Positions 61,098 through 64,000 of a DNA stretch of 64,000 nt are shown in pieces. This DNA comes from JAGNXB01 sp942490895 (lineage in GTDB: Bacteria; Bacteroidota; Bacteroidia; Chitinophagales; Saprospiraceae): assembly GCA_942490895.1 (NCBI GenBank), contig CALNZC010000066.1:124001-188000 (forward strand). The letters are read 5' to 3'. Both the position numbers and the translations under genes were made by a program. Within the stretch, counting starts at the first letter, position 1. Every line of letters starts with the position of its first letter. Under the pieces are notes generated by a model. The model was not told the DNA's origin. It searched no databases and saw nothing but the letters and a program-made list of their open reading frames with translations.

Positions 61098-61119
61098 AAA
61101 AAACGGTATTAAATGCCGT
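61098..61119 (-). terminator. Weak terminator after the HU/SPOR gene
   Basis: On the minus strand a short stem (ACGG with CCGT, extended by ATT/AAT) is followed by six T, directly after the stop codon. Confidence 0.5.
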
Positions 61120-61120
61120 A

Positions 61121-62152
61121 TTATTGATTCAGTATCCAGGCGGTCGGCTCGAAATCCCGCTTGATCACAGCCAGGGCATCTGCTGGTGACTGGACGCGAG
61201 GATCCACCGTAATAAATACGCGAGTCAAAGAGCCCCGAGTCGGCTCGCTACCGGGTGTAAAACCGGCTTTTTCGAGCCGCTCTATGACGCCGGTGACATT
61301 CTCCGCATTTCCAAAGTGCCCCACAGCAATACGAACGCCTGAAGGGACTGGAGGCTCAATCGGCGCTTCATCTTCCAAGACCAGTGTATCCGCTTCAGGC
61401 AATTCAACCTCAGGATCTTCCAATAAATCCTCCGTGACATCACCCGGAGAACTGTCGGCAAACCCTTCTTCAGGGACGGCCATTCCAGATGGATCGAGGG
61501 CACTGGCTTCTTGTAATGCAGGATTCTCCTCTGGCGAAAAGATCAGCCATAGACAACCGGCAATTGAGAGAATTAGAAGGGCCGCCAATCCGGGTAAAAA
61601 CAACTTGTCCTTCCAGGAACGTGCTGGCTTGACCTGGGGGCGAACGGTTACCGTGCTCCGTTCTTCCTGCGCCACCCTGGCCGCCTCTTCGGGCGTCCGG
61701 CGCAACACTGGTCGGGCGGACACGGCACCCAGGCCATAGACTTCCAAATAATAATTGAAGGTCGACGGCTCAAAAGCTAACCCACCATCCTTCACCTGCT
61801 GAAATGTGCCCACTTCAGGAAGCGACACCGCTTGTGAGTCTTCCAGGGCCTCTTTGACCAGCTGAAACTGCTTCTGTAGATCTTTTCGTGCAAGGTCCTC
61901 CTGTTGGATCCCGCTGACCTTTTGATAAAAGGCAAGCAACTCGTTATCAAGGTCATGGATGACGTCCTCAGCGAGTGGCTCAAACTCTGGAAGTTCAGAG
62001 GGTGGCACAATACGGCCTTCCTGACGGTGTAACCGTGCGGGGTTGTAATGCAATTGCAAAACGCCCATACCTGGTAAGATGGCTCTCCCGGATCGCAACA
62101 GGTGTTGCTGAATGGCCAATGCAAGATTTTTAAACTCCATGACTGCTGTCAT
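61121..62152 (-). CDS. HU-like/SPOR domain membrane protein
   Basis: A 343-residue protein. The N-terminal about 125 residues resemble the paired HU-like (CCDC81-type) domains seen in Bacteroidota SPOR proteins: EFKNLALAIQQHLLRSGRAILPGMGVLQL and VSLPEVGTFQQVKDGGLAFEP. A membrane segment (about 190-208, FLPGLAALLILSIAGCLWLIF) and a Pro/Glu-rich stretch follow. The C-terminal about 70 residues are a SPOR domain (GVRIAVGHFGNAENVTGVIERLEKAGF) that binds denuded peptidoglycan at division sites. A TACCTTTG box (62171-62164) lies 11 bases before ATG 62152; ATG 62140 may be the true start. Confidence 0.85.
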   Translation of the reverse strand: MTAVMEFKNLALAIQQHLLRSGRAILPGMGVLQLHYNPARLHRQEGRIVPPSELPEFEPLAEDVIHDLDNELLAFYQKVSGIQQEDLARKDLQKQFQLVKEALEDSQAVSLPEVGTFQQVKDGGLAFEPSTFNYYLEVYGLGAVSARPVLRRTPEEAARVAQEERSTVTVRPQVKPARSWKDKLFLPGLAALLILSIAGCLWLIFSPEENPALQEASALDPSGMAVPEEGFADSSPGDVTEDLLEDPEVELPEADTLVLEDEAPIEPPVPSGVRIAVGHFGNAENVTGVIERLEKAGFTPGSEPTRGSLTRVFITVDPRVQSPADALAVIKRDFEPTAWILNQ

Positions 62153-62163
62153 CTTTACTCGAT

Positions 62164-62171
62164 CAAAGGTA
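62164..62171 (-). promoter_or_regulatory. -7 promoter box of the HU/SPOR gene
   Basis: TACCTTTG on the minus strand fits TAnnTTTG. It ends 11 bases before ATG 62152 and 23 bases before ATG 62140, which favours the second start. Confidence 0.6.
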
Positions 62172-62278
62172 CTGGTCTGCGAACACCTGAAGGCCTCACC
62201 TGTTCAGAAAGGTAAGAAAAACCAAGAAGTACCTCCTCAGCCCTCGCATCGCCTTATCTTCATGTCATTGACCTCTGT

Positions 62279-63253
62279 ATGAACCGATACACACGCATCC
62301 TGGCAATCTTCACTGCCGCATACATCGTACTGGCCCTGATCTGGTGGAGTTTTCTGTTATTTCATAAAAATGAAGCCCTGTACGATTCTCATCTTCGGCT
62401 TCGGGGAATGGCTGACCAATATGGCCTCCATCAGGATGCACCTATTCCGGATAAAACAGAAATCGTACAGACGTACAAGCGACAACGGATGATGATCATC
62501 GGTGAATCGCTCTTCATCCTGATCAGTGTAACAATCGGCATCTGGTTAATCTTTCGCTCCTACATGCAGGAGCAAGGCATCATTCGCCAACGACGAAATT
62601 TCCTGCTTTCGATCACCCACGAACTGAAAACCCCACTCACTGCAATGCGCCTGGCTTTCGAGACCATCCAGAAACGCGATTTGTCTAAAGACCAACTATC
62701 CAAGCTGGTCACATCATCTGTACGAGAAGCAGATCGATTGACAGAAACAGTGAATAACCTCTTGCTCACCGCACGGATGGACCGCAAATACGTCCCCCGA
62801 CTGGAACCAAGAACACTGGAAAGCACCCTGGACACCTGGCGGCTAGCGTGTCAGAACCACTGGCCGGACCGGACCATCACGTTTCACTCCGAATGTCCTC
62901 ATCAGACCTTCCTTGTTGCAGACTGGGCAGGACTGGATATCATCTTCCGGAATCTTGTGGAGAACGCAGTTAAATACTCCCCCTCTGACGCTTTGATCAC
63001 TTTAACGATCCAGGTCACGACCAAACACCTCCTCCTCACTGTCCGTGATGCCGGGCCAGGGATTCCTGTCACAGAAAGAGGCAAAATCTTTGACATGTTC
63101 TACAGGATCGGCAATGAGGATACACGATCAGGTAAAGGGACCGGACTGGGACTATATCTGGTAAGAGAGATCGTATATCAAAATAAAGGGAAGATCCACG
63201 TTCAACCGAATACCCCTCAAGGGTCCTGCTTCATCATTCAAATACCCCTATGA
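62279..63253 (+). CDS. Membrane sensor histidine kinase
   Basis: A 324-residue kinase with two membrane segments (about 8-28 and 73-93) enclosing a short periplasmic loop of about 45 residues. The HisKA domain has SITHELKTPLTAMRLAF (phospho-acceptor H114). The ATPase domain shows VENAVKYS (N box), VRDAGPGIP (G1), FDMFYRIGNE (F box) and GTGLGLYLVREI (G2). Its stop overlaps the start of the response regulator by four bases, so they form a pair. The signal is unknown. Confidence 0.93.
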   Translation: MNRYTRILAIFTAAYIVLALIWWSFLLFHKNEALYDSHLRLRGMADQYGLHQDAPIPDKTEIVQTYKRQRMMIIGESLFILISVTIGIWLIFRSYMQEQGIIRQRRNFLLSITHELKTPLTAMRLAFETIQKRDLSKDQLSKLVTSSVREADRLTETVNNLLLTARMDRKYVPRLEPRTLESTLDTWRLACQNHWPDRTITFHSECPHQTFLVADWAGLDIIFRNLVENAVKYSPSDALITLTIQVTTKHLLLTVRDAGPGIPVTERGKIFDMFYRIGNEDTRSGKGTGLGLYLVREIVYQNKGKIHVQPNTPQGSCFIIQIPL

Positions 63254-63942
63254 GTTACCAGATTCTGATCGTTGAGGATGAAACCAGTATCCGCGACTCA
63301 CTGACACTTAATCTTGAATTGGAGGGGTATGATGTCACGTCATGTCAAGATGCTGTAATGGCCATGGCGCAAATCCAATCCAGACAGTTCGACCTTATTC
63401 TTCTGGACATCATGCTACCCGGCATGTCCGGGCTCGATCTCTGTGCGCATATTCGTATCACGCTGCGGGATGTCCCTATCCTCCTTTTGACAGCGAGGGA
63501 CACACCCGAAGACAGGGTCATCGGGCTGCGCACCGGGGCAGATGACTATCTGACCAAGCCGTTTCACCTGGAAGAGCTATTGTTGCGCATCGCCAATCTG
63601 ATCAAAAGACGAAACAATGTATTGCCATCGAAGGACACCCCAGATGTATACCAGTTTGGTCAGTATTCTATCGATTTTAGTGCCTTTGAGGCCCAGACAA
63701 ACATGGGGCAAATTGTCCTGACGAAGAAAGAGGCGGCCCTTTTGCGACTATTAATCGATCGGGAACACGAGGCCGTGTCCCGACAGCAGATCCTGCACAT
63801 CGTCTGGGGATACGAAGTCGCCCCATCGACGAGGACCATCGACAATTTCATCCTGAGCTTTCGAAAATATTTTGAAGTCAATCCACGAAAGCCAAACCAT
63901 TTTCACTCGGTTCGGGGATACGGGTACAAATTCACCCCGTAA
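63250..63942 (+). CDS. OmpR-type response regulator
   Basis: A 230-residue regulator. The receiver domain (1-120) has VEDE (8-11), D53 in LLDIMLPG, LTARD and TKPF. A winged-helix DNA-binding domain follows (about 130-228; VLTKKEAALLRLLID, SRQQILHIVWGYEVAPSTRTIDNFILSFRKYF, VRGYGYKF). It is translationally coupled to the membrane kinase upstream. Targets are unknown. Confidence 0.94.
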   Translation: MSYQILIVEDETSIRDSLTLNLELEGYDVTSCQDAVMAMAQIQSRQFDLILLDIMLPGMSGLDLCAHIRITLRDVPILLLTARDTPEDRVIGLRTGADDYLTKPFHLEELLLRIANLIKRRNNVLPSKDTPDVYQFGQYSIDFSAFEAQTNMGQIVLTKKEAALLRLLIDREHEAVSRQQILHIVWGYEVAPSTRTIDNFILSFRKYFEVNPRKPNHFHSVRGYGYKFTP

Positions 63943-63976
63943 ACAGAGCGCCTCGTTTCTCGGACATTCAATCCGG

Positions 63977-64000
63977 TTACTCCTCAACAACGACCTTTTT
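63977..64000 (-). CDS. Possible C-terminal end of a leftward gene (cut by the window)
   Basis: On the minus strand the last bases read KKVVVEE followed by a TAA stop at 63979-63977. This would be the tail of a gene starting outside the window. Seven codons do not allow identification, and the reading may be accidental. Confidence 0.25.
   Translation of the reverse strand, partial: KKVVVEE

Overview
The window is about 64 kb of chromosome from a member of the Bacteroidota, most likely the Saprospiria or a close lineage (the order-level guess is inference). The evidence is the Bacteroidota-type -7 promoter box TAnnTTTG upstream of many genes, the near absence of Shine-Dalgarno sequences, a secreted metalloprotease with a type IX secretion C-terminal domain, Bacteroidota-type families (short biosynthetic arginine decarboxylase, fused E1 alpha/beta, DUF1573, HU/SPOR protein, FAD-dependent protein), and the gene order of the division/cell wall cluster. 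Genes are dense and housekeeping in character. No tRNA, rRNA, insertion sequence, prophage or CRISPR array was seen.

Layout. 1-14 kb: a truncated NUDIX gene, pyrE, an M42 aminopeptidase, a UbiA-like membrane protein, trmD, a SET protein, a TraR/DksA-type protein, arginine decarboxylase, an FKBP isomerase with an M20 dipeptidase, a GNAT protein, a MiaE-like hydroxylase, an esterase, a lipoprotein, a vWA protein and a peroxiredoxin-like protein. 14.3-15.8 kb: the only long non-coding stretch, made of two different tandem repeat arrays. 15.8-25.9 kb: mdh, a T9SS-exported metalloprotease, a DUF4442 protein, xseAB, PAP2, an LptF/LptG permease, and a large BNR-repeat protein broken by a one-base frameshift.

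25.9-41.3 kb: the complete division and cell wall (dcw) cluster on the minus strand, transcribed mraZ-rsmH-ftsL-ftsI-murE-mraY-murD-ftsW-murG-murC-ftsQ-ftsA-ftsZ. Its promoter carries three ten-base-spaced TGGGA-like repeats that match a MraZ operator. The PASTA tail of ftsI is in another frame. 41.4-53 kb: a dolichol-phosphate mannose synthase-like enzyme, fused E1 dehydrogenase, DUF1573 protein, S45 acylase, a small membrane protein, a candidate structured non-coding RNA with its own promoter and terminator, tex and pbpC.

53-56.2 kb: the most interesting locus, a LytTR response regulator, a 50-residue double-glycine leader peptide and a soluble TPR histidine kinase in one direction, resembling a peptide-signalling cassette. 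56.3-64 kb: a voltage-gated-type K+ channel with a zinc ribbon, DoxX, an FAD-dependent oxidoreductase, two paralogous small secreted proteins, kdsA, an HU/SPOR protein and an OmpR-type two-component pair. Envelope construction (dcw, pbpC, LptF/G, kdsA, PAP2, SPOR) is the main theme.
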